Source: DATMER01 sp963741305
GTDB taxonomy: Bacteria > Acidobacteriota > Thermoanaerobaculia > Multivoradales > UBA5704
Assembly (NCBI GenBank): GCA_963741305.1
Contig: CAVUHL010000003.1
Location: 7,440,001 to 7,504,000 of the forward strand
Direction: 5' to 3'
DNA: 64,000 bases
Shown here piece by piece: positions 35,289 through 42,934 of the stretch (position 1 is the stretch's first letter; the number at the start of each line of letters is the position of its first letter). The notes beneath the pieces are model-generated. The model ran no database searches and had not been told where the DNA came from. It was given only the letters and a program-made list of their open reading frames with translations. The position numbers and the translations under genes are program-made.

Positions 35289-35573
35289 ATGCCTCCAACC
35301 AATACCGAGGTTGAGATCTTTGGTGGGATGTACAGCGTCCGCGGAAGCGAAGATACGGAGTACCTCCAGAACCTGGCGGCCCTCGTGGACCGCAAGATGC
35401 GGGAGGTCGCCCAACATGTGAAGGGCGACGTGACCCGGATCGCCATTCTGGCGGCACTTAACTTGGCAGACGAGCTGTTCCGGGCACAGAAGCAACAAGA
35501 AGGGGAACGGGTCGAGATCCGGGAGAAGGTGGCGGAGTTGACCGAGGAATTAAGCCAGGCCCTCAGCCGTTGA
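35289..35573 (+). CDS. zapA: Cell division protein ZapA
   Basis: 94 residues from ATG 35289. EVEIFGGMYSVRGSEDTEYL is the globular ZapA head with the typical G-x-Y-x-(I/V/L)-R-G pattern. It is followed by NLAALVDRKMREVAQ, the NLADELFRAQ helix and a C-terminal coiled coil. ZapA cross-links FtsZ filaments at the Z ring. It lies immediately upstream of the probable 6S RNA and rny, a recurrent order in several phyla. The longer frame upstream of 35289 covers the promoter and is not coding. Confidence 0.92.
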   Translation: MPPTNTEVEIFGGMYSVRGSEDTEYLQNLAALVDRKMREVAQHVKGDVTRIAILAALNLADELFRAQKQQEGERVEIREKVAELTEELSQALSR

Positions 35574-35654
35574 ATTTGGGAAGCCGGCTCCGCCAGCTGA
35601 GAGATATGATGAAATCAAAGTGTGCATCTCTTGTGCGGTCCGTGATGGGTACCA

Positions 35655-35785
35655 CGATTTTAGAACCTACAACATTTCCTAGGGAGTTCTATACCTGCGT
35701 GGCCTGTGCCAGCCCCGCCCGAACGGGGACGCTGACGGCTCGTAGTGCGGACACCCACCTGGCGCGTTTCAGGTTCTAGACGCTC
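35655..35785 (+). ncRNA. ssrS: Probable 6S RNA
   Basis: The 117-bp zapA-side gap contains a rod-like RNA. Closing stem TAGAACCT (35661-35668) pairs with AGGTTCTA (35771-35778). An imperfect arm GGCC..CAGC with GCTG..GGC leads to a terminal hairpin CCCCG-CCCGAA-CGGGG (35713-35728). The 3' strand of the central bubble has GCGGACACCCACCT, close to the conserved 6S 3' segment. Position between zapA and rny supports it. 6S RNA mimics an open promoter and sequesters sigma-70 RNA polymerase. Exact ends are uncertain; I saw no covariance model result. Confidence 0.65.
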
Positions 35786-35902
35786 GGGCCCTCACGGCCG
35801 CGCAGGGGATGCCTTTAATTTCCTCACCTCCCCTCTGAGGAGGGGGCCTCCCGATTTCTACCGGTTCCCCTTCCCCTCCCCGGGAACAGAGGGGGTATAC
35901 CG

Positions 35903-37477
35903 GTGAATACCGAATGGATACTGGTCATCGTGGCCGTGGTGATCCTCATCGCGGCAATCGTGACCTTTGTGCTACTGGCGCGAGGCGGCAAAAAAGCCGC
36001 CCAGCGGAGCCTCGACGAGGCCCGCAGCCAGGCCGAGAAGATGAAGGAAGAGTCCACGCGCCAGGGCGAGACCCGGATGCGCGAGGCCGAGATCGCCGCC
36101 AAGGAGAAGCTCCTCCAGGCCCGCACCGAGTTCGAATCCGCGTCGCGCAAGCGCCGCGATGAGCTGGAGACCCTGGAGCGCCGCCTCACCCAGAAGGAAG
36201 ACACCCTCGACAAGCGCACCGACGAGCTCGCCAAGCGCGACAAGGAGCTCAGCCAGCTCGACCGCAACCTGGCCGCCCGCGAGAAAGCCCTCGAAAAGAA
36301 GGAAGGGGAGCTCGACCGCATGGTCGCCGAGGAGCGCACCAAGCTGGAGCACATCGCCGGCCTCACCGCCCAGCAGGCCCGCGAAGAGCTGGTGAAGATG
36401 ATGGAGGACGAGTCGCGGATCGAGGCCGCCCACATCGTCAAACGCATCGAAGACGAAGCCCGCGAGACGGCCAACAAACAGGCTCAGCGCATCATCGGCA
36501 TGGCCGTCCAGCGCGCCGCCTCCGACTACGTCTCCGAGACCACCGTTTCCGTGGTCGTGCTCCCCAGCGACGAGATGAAGGGGCGCATCATCGGCCGCGA
36601 AGGGCGCAACATCCGCGCCCTGGAGACCGCCACCGGCGTTGACCTGATCGTGGACGACACGCCCGAGGCCGTGATCCTCTCCGGCTTCGACCCCTTTCGC
36701 CGCGAAGTCGCCCGCGTCGCCCTGGAGCGCCTCATCGTCGACGGCCGCATCCATCCGGCGCGCATCGAAGAGATCGTCGAGAAGGTCAAAGCCGAGTTCG
36801 AGCAGAAGATCATGCAGGAGGGCGAAGCCGCCCTGCTGGAACTGGGCATCCCCGGCATGCACCCCGAGCTCGTCAAGCTCCTCGGCCGGCTGCGCTACCG
36901 CACCTCGTACGGCCAGAACGTCCTCCAGCACAGCAAGGAAGTCGCGTTCCTGGCCGGCACCATGGCTGCCGAGCTCAAGTGCAACATCCAGGTCGCCCGC
37001 CGCGCCGGCCTCGTCCACGACATCGGCAAGGCCATCGACCGCGAGATCGACGGCACCCACCTCCAGATCGGCATCGACCTTCTCCGTCGCTTCGGGGAGA
37101 CCGAGGACGTCGTCCACGCCATGGCCTGCCACCACGGCGACTACGATCCGCAGACAGTCGAGGCCGTGCTGGTCACGGCGGCGGACGCGCTCTCCGCGGC
37201 CCGTCCCGGCGCCCGGCGCGAAGTGCTGGAGACCTACGTCAAGCGCCTGGAAAAGCTGGAAGAGATCGCCTCCAACTTCAAGGGCGTGCAGAAGACCTTC
37301 GCCATCCAGGCTGGCCGCGAGATCCGGATCATCGTCGACAGCGGCAAGATCAGCGACGAGCAGGCGCTCTGGCTCTCCAAGGACATCGCCCGCAAGGTCG
37401 AGGCGGAGCTGACCTACCCTGGGCAGATCAAGGTGACGGTCATCCGCGAGACGCGTTCGGTCGAGTACGCCCGATGA
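35903..37477 (+). CDS. rny: Ribonuclease Y
   Basis: 524 residues from GTG 35903. An N-terminal transmembrane helix (WILVIVAVVILIAAIVTFVL) is followed by a long coiled coil (about residues 30-200, Glu/Lys/Arg-rich), a KH domain (VVVLPSDEMKGRIIGREGRN) and an HD phosphohydrolase domain (LQHSKEVAFLAGTMAAEL, then GLVHDIGKAIDRE with the HD pair). It ends in the conserved YPGQIKVTVIRETRSVEYAR. It is a membrane-bound endoribonuclease that starts mRNA decay. The stop overlaps the ymdB start (ATGA), a widely conserved pairing. Confidence 0.97.
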   Translation: MNTEWILVIVAVVILIAAIVTFVLLARGGKKAAQRSLDEARSQAEKMKEESTRQGETRMREAEIAAKEKLLQARTEFESASRKRRDELETLERRLTQKEDTLDKRTDELAKRDKELSQLDRNLAAREKALEKKEGELDRMVAEERTKLEHIAGLTAQQAREELVKMMEDESRIEAAHIVKRIEDEARETANKQAQRIIGMAVQRAASDYVSETTVSVVVLPSDEMKGRIIGREGRNIRALETATGVDLIVDDTPEAVILSGFDPFRREVARVALERLIVDGRIHPARIEEIVEKVKAEFEQKIMQEGEAALLELGIPGMHPELVKLLGRLRYRTSYGQNVLQHSKEVAFLAGTMAAELKCNIQVARRAGLVHDIGKAIDREIDGTHLQIGIDLLRRFGETEDVVHAMACHHGDYDPQTVEAVLVTAADALSAARPGARREVLETYVKRLEKLEEIASNFKGVQKTFAIQAGREIRIIVDSGKISDEQALWLSKDIARKVEAELTYPGQIKVTVIRETRSVEYAR

Positions 37478-38262
37478 AGCTGCTTTTCGTGGGAGACGTC
37501 TTCGGCAAGCCGGGCCGGCGGGCGGTGGTGAACCATCTTCCCCGGCTGGTCGACCACCACCGGGTCGACTTCGTGATCGTCAACATCGAGAACTCGGCCG
37601 GCGGCTTCGGGGTGACTCCGGAAATCCTCGCCGAGTTCGAACCGCTGGGCATCCACTGCTACACGAGCGGCAATCACATCTGGGACAAGAAGGAAGGCGT
37701 GGCGCTCCTCGACAAGGTGCCGAACCTGTTGCGGCCGGCCAACTACCCCAAGGACAACCCGGGCAAGGGCCTCTTCGTGGGCGAGACCGCAGCCGGGATT
37801 CCGGTGGCGGTGATGAACCTGGAAGGCCGGGTGTTCATGAACGCCCTGGAATCTCCTTTCGAAACCGCCAACCGGCTGCTGAAGGAGCTGGACCCGCGGG
37901 TCAAGGTGATCTTCCTGGACTTCCACGCCGAGGCCACGAGCGAGAAGCAGGCCATGGGCTTCTTCCTGGACGGCCGGGTGAGCGGCGTAATCGGCACCCA
38001 CACCCACGTCCCCACCGCGGACGAGCGCATCCTGCCGCAGGGCACCGCCTTCCAGACCGACGCCGGCATGACCGGCCCCTACGAGTCGATCATCGGCGTC
38101 CGGGTGGACCGCATCGTGAAGCGCTTCCTCCTCCAGACCCCGACCTCCTTCGAAGTCGCCAAGCAGGACGTCCGCCTCGCCGGAGCGCTGATCGACATCG
38201 ACGAGACGACCGGCAAAGCGCGCTCGATCGAGCGTGTGATGGTCCGCGATCAGCCGGCCTGA
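37474..38262 (+). CDS. ymdB: YmdB-family metallophosphoesterase
   Basis: 262 residues. MKLLFVGDVFGKPGRRAV carries the GD metal ligand. IVNIENSAGGFGVTP, CYTSGNHIWDKKE (GNH), FLDFHAEATSEKQAMGFFLD and GVIGTHTHVPTADERILPQG give the remaining dinuclear-metal ligands. This is the TIGR00282 family, a 2',3'-cyclic nucleotide phosphodiesterase in Bacillus that links to RNase Y-dependent RNA decay. The 4-bp overlap with rny fits joint function. The length is normal. Confidence 0.95.
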   Translation: MKLLFVGDVFGKPGRRAVVNHLPRLVDHHRVDFVIVNIENSAGGFGVTPEILAEFEPLGIHCYTSGNHIWDKKEGVALLDKVPNLLRPANYPKDNPGKGLFVGETAAGIPVAVMNLEGRVFMNALESPFETANRLLKELDPRVKVIFLDFHAEATSEKQAMGFFLDGRVSGVIGTHTHVPTADERILPQGTAFQTDAGMTGPYESIIGVRVDRIVKRFLLQTPTSFEVAKQDVRLAGALIDIDETTGKARSIERVMVRDQPA

Positions 38263-38300
38263 ACCAGCCTTAAGACTTCCTGGGCCGAAAGAGAAGTTCA

Positions 38301-38400
38301 GCGTCGCTTACAGAGTTTCTAGGCGACACTGATTCCTTCATTGTCGCGTAGAGACTTTTGCTGTCGCGTAGAAGTGTTCGTTGTCGCTTAGCCGTCGAAA
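38301..38400. repeat. Tandem array of 20-bp units with TGTCGCNTA core
   Basis: Five consecutive 20-bp blocks start at 38301, 38321, 38341, 38361 and 38381. Four carry GTCGC(G/T)TA at the same offset; the second carries the inverted form (TAGGCGACA, overlapping its start). It begins about 40 bp after ymdB. I see no ORF using it and no flanking direct repeats. Confidence 0.65.
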
Positions 38401-38648
38401 TTTTGATTTGCGGGGAAATCTGGCGTGCCGTCAGCCTCACTTGGGGGCTTGAAAGCGGAGATCAGGCTCGTGAGCGGCTCGGCGGAGGTAATCGGCGACT
38501 GCGCCGAGAAGCTCCAGGCCGGCGGCCTCGGATTCGAGCGCCTGCGGAGAGAAGGAAGGCCGCCGCAGGCCGGGATTTTGTGACAACAAATTTTGAGAAA
38601 GCGGAAGCGTCGGTTCCGGGAACAGCGCTTCGGCATGGAAGGCCGGTC

Positions 38649-38792
38649 CTAACCGTCGGGATCCATGATGCTGCCCACGTCCTGGCCGGGCTTCTGGGGC
38701 GCCGTGCCGTCGCGGCCGTTGGGGTCCATGATGCCTCCCTCCTCCTCCCAGATCGGTCCGGCCTGGACGGAGCCGGGCAGGAGCAGGGCCAT
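38649..38792 (-). CDS. Possible small protein with two IMDP(N/D)G motifs
   Basis: 47 codons: MALLLPGSVQAGPIWEEEGG followed by two spaced copies of a G(G/S)-IMDP-(N/D)-G motif, the second at the C-terminus. The beginning looks like the end of a signal peptide (LLLPGSVQA), so the 5' end may be missing or degraded; no good SD precedes the ATG. The matching halves ATGGACCCCAACGG and ATGGATCCCGACGG show an internal duplication. It may be a remnant of a small exported protein. Confidence 0.35.
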   Translation of the reverse strand: MALLLPGSVQAGPIWEEEGGIMDPNGRDGTAPQKPGQDVGSIMDPDG

Positions 38793-38839
38793 GGCTCGGG
38801 CGAGGCCCGGGGCAGTGCGGTAGACTGATCCTGGGTGCC

Positions 38840-39214
38840 ATGGGTGTCACAGAGCTTTCCTCACGCGAGTATCACGCCCGGAAGGACCAAGATCGCCGGG
38901 CTAAGGCGGAGGCTTTGCGCTTGGAAGTTCTGGAGCGGGCGAGGACGGCAATCCGGCAGCGGGCTCCGGAGCTCCCGGCGATCCGAGCCGCCTACCTCTT
39001 CGGCTCCATCCTCCAACCGGGCCGATTTCACGCGGAGTCCGACGTGGACGTCGCCATCGACTGCGACGACCTGAAATCCGAGACCCCGTTCTGGCGCGTC
39101 CTGGAAACAGCCTTGGAGAGAAACGTTGACCTGCGGCCTCGCGAGGGGCCGATCGCCCAAGCGGTGGAGGACTATGGAGAGCTCGTCTATGAACGAGAAG
39201 TTCCTGATCCTTGA
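38840..39214 (+). CDS. mntA: MNT-family nucleotidyltransferase (antitoxin of HEPN/MNT pair)
   Basis: 124 residues. The minimal nucleotidyltransferase motif is clear: AAYLFGSILQPGRFHAESDV, then DVAI, giving GS-x10-D-x-D with two metal-binding Asp. A later Asp in NVDLRP is a candidate third ligand. The N-terminal helix is basic. In characterised HEPN/MNT modules MntA AMPylates the HepT ribonuclease and neutralises it. The gene overlaps the downstream HEPN gene by 26 bp, as is usual. The symbol is by analogy. Confidence 0.85.
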   Translation: MGVTELSSREYHARKDQDRRAKAEALRLEVLERARTAIRQRAPELPAIRAAYLFGSILQPGRFHAESDVDVAIDCDDLKSETPFWRVLETALERNVDLRPREGPIAQAVEDYGELVYEREVPDP

Positions 39215-39653
39215 GCGGAATGTCCAGTCGGACCTCGCGGTCATCGACCGTATCTACTCGGAGTTGGGCGAGCCGGATCTCGCCGAGTCGGACGAGCAGG
39301 AGGCGCTGATCGTCGTTTCCTACCGCCTCCACAGCCTGTACTCCGCGTTCGAGAACATCTTCCGCAACATTGCCACAAGCTTCGAGAACCACCTGGACCC
39401 TTCAAGCTGGCACCGTCAGCTACTCGGGCGGATGCGGCTGGACCTGAGCCCGGTCCGGCCGGCGGTTATCGACGAGGAAGCGTTCGAGAAGCTCGACGAG
39501 CTGCTTCGCTTCCGCCATCTTTTTCGGACCGGTTATGGCCTGAAGCTCGATGGCCTGCGCCTGCAACTCGTCGTGCGCAAGGCGCTGGAGCTGAAGCCTA
39601 TCTACCGGGGGCAGGTCGACCGCTTTCTGGATTACCTGGGTAGGTTGGAGTAG
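39189..39653 (+). CDS. hepT: HEPN/HepT-like ribonuclease toxin
   Basis: 154 residues from ATG 39189 (GGAGAG about 6 bases upstream). All-helical, with the HEPN active-site region LLRFRHLFRTGYGLKLD, which matches the R-x-x-H/RxxxxH type of HepT-like proteins (FRHLFRxxYG). An earlier conserved helix (YRLHSLYSAFENIFRNIATS) is typical of this subgroup. It probably cleaves RNA when not AMPylated by the partner MNT protein. The pair could serve in phage defence or as a plain toxin-antitoxin. Confidence 0.8.
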   Translation: MNEKFLILERNVQSDLAVIDRIYSELGEPDLAESDEQEALIVVSYRLHSLYSAFENIFRNIATSFENHLDPSSWHRQLLGRMRLDLSPVRPAVIDEEAFEKLDELLRFRHLFRTGYGLKLDGLRLQLVVRKALELKPIYRGQVDRFLDYLGRLE

Positions 39654-39708
39654 AGCAGCGGAGCCTTGCTTGTGAGCTGACGGTTAAAAGAGCCTATTGA
39701 GTTTTACA

Positions 39709-40353
39709 ATGAAAGATTGGGAACGCGCTACAAGTATCTATAACCGCTTTCGAAGCCTGCCGGGAAGCGAGCACATCGCTTCGCGCTATGCCATATGCGG
39801 ACTGATTCGGATCTGCCGGCACAAGAAGCCCAAGCGCATCCTCGAAATTGGAACGGGTATTGGGACGCTGACCCATACGCTGATCGAAATTCTTTCGTGC
39901 ATGCATCCCGCTGGGTTCCAGTTGACGTCCATCGAGAAGAATGAGTTCTGTCTTGGGCAGCTCAGGAATAACCTGCGCGAGCACCTGAGCCAGTTTCAGT
40001 TGTACCCTGACATTGCGGACGTGCCGGGCGATTTTGGATTCGATCTAGTGGTCGCTGACGGGGGTTCGCAAAAGGATGACCGGTATTTTTTGAGGCTGAG
40101 CAGAGGAGCGGTGATATTTGTGGAAGGAGACCGCTCAATACAAAGAGGAACCATCAAGCGGGCGGCAGGGCCAAGGCGTTTTCTGGAGGCTGAAGCCCGC
40201 ACGCTCAAGACAACGCAGGATGACAGTCGCCCCGAAGGGGGATACTCGTTAATATGGCTGGAGCCGTCGATTAGAGACCGGGTCTCGTTTTTGAGGTTTC
40301 GGTTGCAGGCTCCGGTGGTTTACCGGTTGAGATCAGTATTGAGGCCCGGGTGA
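39709..40353 (+). CDS. Class I SAM-dependent methyltransferase-like protein
   Basis: 214 residues from ATG 39709; a TTG 12 bases earlier is less likely. Rossmann motif I is RILEIGTGIGTLTHTLIEIL, motif II includes QLTSIEKNEFCLGQLRNNL, and motif IV is FDLVVADGGSQKDDRYFL followed by a beta strand (AVIFVEG). The C-terminal 60 residues are basic. GC content and codon use are visibly lower than in the flanking genes (many AT-rich codons), so recent acquisition is likely. Substrate unknown; an O- or N-methyltransferase on a sugar or small molecule is a guess from the short N-terminus. Confidence 0.72.
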   Translation: MKDWERATSIYNRFRSLPGSEHIASRYAICGLIRICRHKKPKRILEIGTGIGTLTHTLIEILSCMHPAGFQLTSIEKNEFCLGQLRNNLREHLSQFQLYPDIADVPGDFGFDLVVADGGSQKDDRYFLRLSRGAVIFVEGDRSIQRGTIKRAAGPRRFLEAEARTLKTTQDDSRPEGGYSLIWLEPSIRDRVSFLRFRLQAPVVYRLRSVLRPG

Positions 40354-40399
40354 CGGGCCCTCCGGAGCCATGACCTTTCCTAAGGAGATGAAAGTGACC

Positions 40400-41104
40400 A
40401 TGAAACACTCTCACAGGCCGATGCCGGCGCTGTTCTTTCTGGTGGGATGCTGGTTGGCTCTTGGGAGTGATCACCCGGCAAGAGCGGAAGCCGTCGAGCC
40501 TTCTGAAATCCCAGTCCTTGACGCCTGCCAGAACTTTGCAACCCGCCACTATCAGCAGGTCAGCCCGGAGCGCTTCGTTTCTATTGAATTGCTGGAAGAG
40601 GGCGTGAATGAGGAAAAGTACGAGGACAAGGTGGGCAGCCAGTTGGTCAGCACGGTGTTGTCCGGCCGTGGTATTTGGCAGGGCAAAGCCGGTGGGCCGT
40701 CGGATGTCCGGTTTATCTGCTTGCTGGAAAATTCAACGAAGCCTGTCTTTGTCGCTACTGTCGAGGACAGGCAGCGGGATCCCGTGGCTGTGTGCTGGGA
40801 TGGCTTTGAGCCCAGCGAATGGGGCAAGCTGACCCAATGCCTGCAGGATTCCCTGAAACGGGAAGAGGCTGCCTTGACGGATTCACTGAACAAGGCCACT
40901 CAACAGGCAGGGCAATCTTTGGACAAGATTTCCGCAAAGAAAACCCTGGAAGAGAGCAATGCCCAGTGGCGCAAATACCGGGATACTGAGTGCGATCGCA
41001 GGCAAGCTTTCGTGGCAGGCCGCAACCACCCGGATATTGGCGAGCTAACGTGCAAGATTCACAAAACTGCCGAACGGATCTCTGACCTGAAATTTGACGA
41101 TTAA
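40400..41104 (+). CDS. Exported protein with LprI-like C-terminal domain
   Basis: About 234 residues from ATG 40400; GTG 40394 has better spacing to AAGGAG (40382-40387) and may be the start. Signal peptide: ALFFLVGCWLALGSDHPARA. The middle 110 residues are not recognised. The C-terminal 90 residues follow the LprI/DUF1311 pattern (lysozyme-inhibitor-like): CLQDSLKREEAALTDSLNKA, then AQWRKYRDTECDRR with conserved Trp and Cys, then LTCKIHKTAERISDL. Two Cys pairs may form disulfides. It is lower in GC than the regional average, like the preceding gene. A periplasmic role in resisting lysozyme is a weak inference. Confidence 0.68.
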   Translation: MKHSHRPMPALFFLVGCWLALGSDHPARAEAVEPSEIPVLDACQNFATRHYQQVSPERFVSIELLEEGVNEEKYEDKVGSQLVSTVLSGRGIWQGKAGGPSDVRFICLLENSTKPVFVATVEDRQRDPVAVCWDGFEPSEWGKLTQCLQDSLKREEAALTDSLNKATQQAGQSLDKISAKKTLEESNAQWRKYRDTECDRRQAFVAGRNHPDIGELTCKIHKTAERISDLKFDD

Positions 41105-41159
41105 CTATCCTGGCGCGGTACTGGTCACCGTCCGCTCGTCCCTCTGTCCTGCGGCTGTT

Positions 41160-41194
41160 GGGGCTGATTGTCAATCCAACTCTCAATCAGCCCC
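41160..41194. terminator. Hairpin between convergent genes
   Basis: GGGGCTGATTG (41160-41170) pairs perfectly with CAATCAGCCCC (41184-41194) around a 13-base loop, midway between the LprI-like stop and the anti-sigma stop. There is no T-tract, so factor-independent termination is uncertain. CCCCGC-TGG-GCGGGG (41192-41206) overlaps it as an alternative hairpin. Confidence 0.5.
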
Positions 41195-41227
41195 CGCTGG
41201 GCGGGGAGTGGTCAGGGCAGAGGGAAG

Positions 41228-42301
41228 CTATTCCGCTTTGACCTCGAGGAGGTACTCGCCGAGCAGCTCGGTGCGGTCGGCGCTCAGGCCTTCGATCCGG
41301 AGACGGTAGGGCCCGGGCTCGAGGCCGGAGGCCGAGAGCGTCGTGCCGGCATCGCCCAGGAGGGACTTGCCCGGCCGGCGGCCGGCCCAGAGCACCTTTC
41401 CATCTTGATCCACCAGCTCGAAACGGTACTCGGGGTAGACGGGGTGAGCTGACAGGTCCACCGCGAGGGTGATGCGGTCCGCCTGACGCACGGAGCTCAC
41501 GGCGCCTCCGCCGCGCAGGATGCCGTCTCCGGGCTCCTGCCCGCGCAGGGCGAAGCGGGGGGCGACGGAGAGGTCGATCTGGCGGGGGCCGGCGGTGATC
41601 CGGTCGTGCCCCCCCGGAGCCCGCGGGGTCCGGCGGAGCTTTTCCAGGTCGGCGGTCAGCTCGGCGATGCGGGCTTCGAGCTCGGTTTCTCTCGTACCAG
41701 GGGTATCAGGCCGCGTATCAGGCAAGTCATCCGGCTGATCTTTCTGCAGATCCTGGATGTGGTCCCGAGCCGCCTGGAGCTGGCGCTCGGTCGCGGCCAG
41801 GGAGCGCTGCGCGGCGGTGAGCGCCGATTCCCGCTCTTCCAGCCGCTGTTCGAGGCCTGCCAGCCGCTGGCGCTCCTGCTGGACCGTGACCGCTGACCAG
41901 ATGGAGAAGCCGATGACGGCCAGCAGCAGGGCGGCCGCCGCGGCATAAATGAAATAGGGGATGGGCCGCCGCCGGGCTGGAAGCGTGGCGACCGGCCGGA
42001 CCGCCGCCGATGCCTGCTGCGGGAGGTGTGGCACGCGGGGCAGGCGGCGGACGAGGGATTCCCAGGCTTCCTGCCGGAGGGGCTCGGGGCCTGTTTCGAC
42101 AGCTCCGGCCGCGGCCGATTCGAAATCCCGCAGATCGCGCAGCAGCCCCGTGCACCTGGCGCAGAGGGACAGGTGCTCTTGCAGCGCCTCGCGCTCCGCC
42201 TCGGGCAACGTGCCTTCACGGTAGGCGATCAGCCGCTTCATGCCGGCATGGGGGCCGGCATGAGGGTCGGACCTCAGGCCATCGTCGCTGTTCTTGTCCA
42301 C
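41228..42301 (-). CDS. Membrane anti-sigma factor with zinc-finger N-terminus and periplasmic coiled coil
   Basis: 357 residues from GTG 42301 with GAGGAGG 5 bases upstream. The cytoplasmic part (1-110) has the ZAS motif HLSLCARC (His43, Cys47, Cys50), which binds zinc and typically grips an ECF sigma factor. One transmembrane helix (about 115-137, IYAAAAALLLAVIGFSIWSA). The periplasmic side has a coiled coil (140-225) and a C-terminal beta domain (about 240-357, VSSVRQADRITLAVDLS, YPEYRFELVDQDGKVLWAGR, LEPGPYRLRIEGL). It lies 9 bp after the ECF gene and is last in the CHAT-CHAT-ECF operon. Its exposed coiled coil is a plausible proteolytic target for the exported CHAT proteins; that is my inference. 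Confidence 0.88.
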   Translation of the reverse strand: MDKNSDDGLRSDPHAGPHAGMKRLIAYREGTLPEAEREALQEHLSLCARCTGLLRDLRDFESAAAGAVETGPEPLRQEAWESLVRRLPRVPHLPQQASAAVRPVATLPARRRPIPYFIYAAAAALLLAVIGFSIWSAVTVQQERQRLAGLEQRLEERESALTAAQRSLAATERQLQAARDHIQDLQKDQPDDLPDTRPDTPGTRETELEARIAELTADLEKLRRTPRAPGGHDRITAGPRQIDLSVAPRFALRGQEPGDGILRGGGAVSSVRQADRITLAVDLSAHPVYPEYRFELVDQDGKVLWAGRRPGKSLLGDAGTTLSASGLEPGPYRLRIEGLSADRTELLGEYLLEVKAE

Positions 42302-42310
42302 GGTGCCTCC

Positions 42311-42934
42311 TCACAAGTCGAAATCTGCAAAAGAGCTTCCCAACTCCATCTGCAGTCGTTTGCGCGCCTTGAACAGCTGGACCTTGACCGTCGAGGGCGA
42401 GAGCTGAAGGATGCTGGCGATCTCGTGGTAGTCGAGATCCTGGAGCACCCGCAGCCTCACGCAGCGCCGCATTTGAGTCGGCAAACCCTCGATGGCCTCG
42501 ATCAGGAGATCCCTCATCTCCTTGCCCAACAACTGCCGCAACGGCTCAGCCGCCTTGTGCGCGCTCCCCCCGGCTGCCATGGTCTGCAAGTCCCCCTCGT
42601 CCTCTTCCTCCAGAGGGACTTCCTGTCCGGCCCGCTTGGCGGCCGCCCGGTGACGCAATGCTTTGATGGCAGTGTTGGCGGCGATCCGGAAGAGCCAGTG
42701 TTCCCACCGGGACTCCCCGCGAAAAGCCTCAATGCCACGATAGACCCTAATAAACGTCTCCTGGATTAAGTCTTGGCACTCTTCTGTCGAAAATCCTCGA
42801 TGTTCGAAGAACCGGAACAAGGGCCAGTAGAAGCGATCGAACAGGGTGCGGAAGCTTTCTTCGCGGCCGGTGCCGTCCCGCAACCGCTGAATGATGGGCT
42901 CAATGGGCTCGATCGGCTCGCCTTGACGGCTCAT
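42311..42934 (-). CDS. ECF-type RNA polymerase sigma factor
   Basis: 207 residues from ATG 42934, which overlaps the CHAT-2 stop (ATGA). Region 2: FDRFYWPLFRFFEHRG, ECQDLIQETFIRVYRGIEAF and WEHWLFRIAANTAIKALRHR. A Glu-rich linker follows, then region 4: LPTQMRRCVRLRVLQDLDYH and EIASILQLSPSTVKVQLFKA, the HTH that reads the -35 box. The N-terminus has a short PIEPIEPI repeat. Its cognate regulator is the ZAS anti-sigma factor next to it. It likely directs an extracytoplasmic-stress or cell-surface regulon. I see no obvious ECF autoregulatory promoter before the operon, only a sigma-70-like one. Confidence 0.93.
   Translation of the reverse strand: MSRQGEPIEPIEPIIQRLRDGTGREESFRTLFDRFYWPLFRFFEHRGFSTEECQDLIQETFIRVYRGIEAFRGESRWEHWLFRIAANTAIKALRHRAAAKRAGQEVPLEEEDEGDLQTMAAGGSAHKAAEPLRQLLGKEMRDLLIEAIEGLPTQMRRCVRLRVLQDLDYHEIASILQLSPSTVKVQLFKARKRLQMELGSSFADFDL

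Noticed and set aside
35570..35779. 69-codon plus-strand frame after zapA
   Set aside because: It coincides with the probable 6S RNA, lacks an SD, and its composition is not protein-like.
38301..38400. CRISPR array
   Set aside because: Units are 20 bp with no distinct spacers, repeats are degenerate, and no cas genes are in the window.
38358..38828. 156-codon plus-strand frame between ymdB and the MNT gene
   Set aside because: It begins inside the tandem array, has no SD, and shows no protein-like composition.
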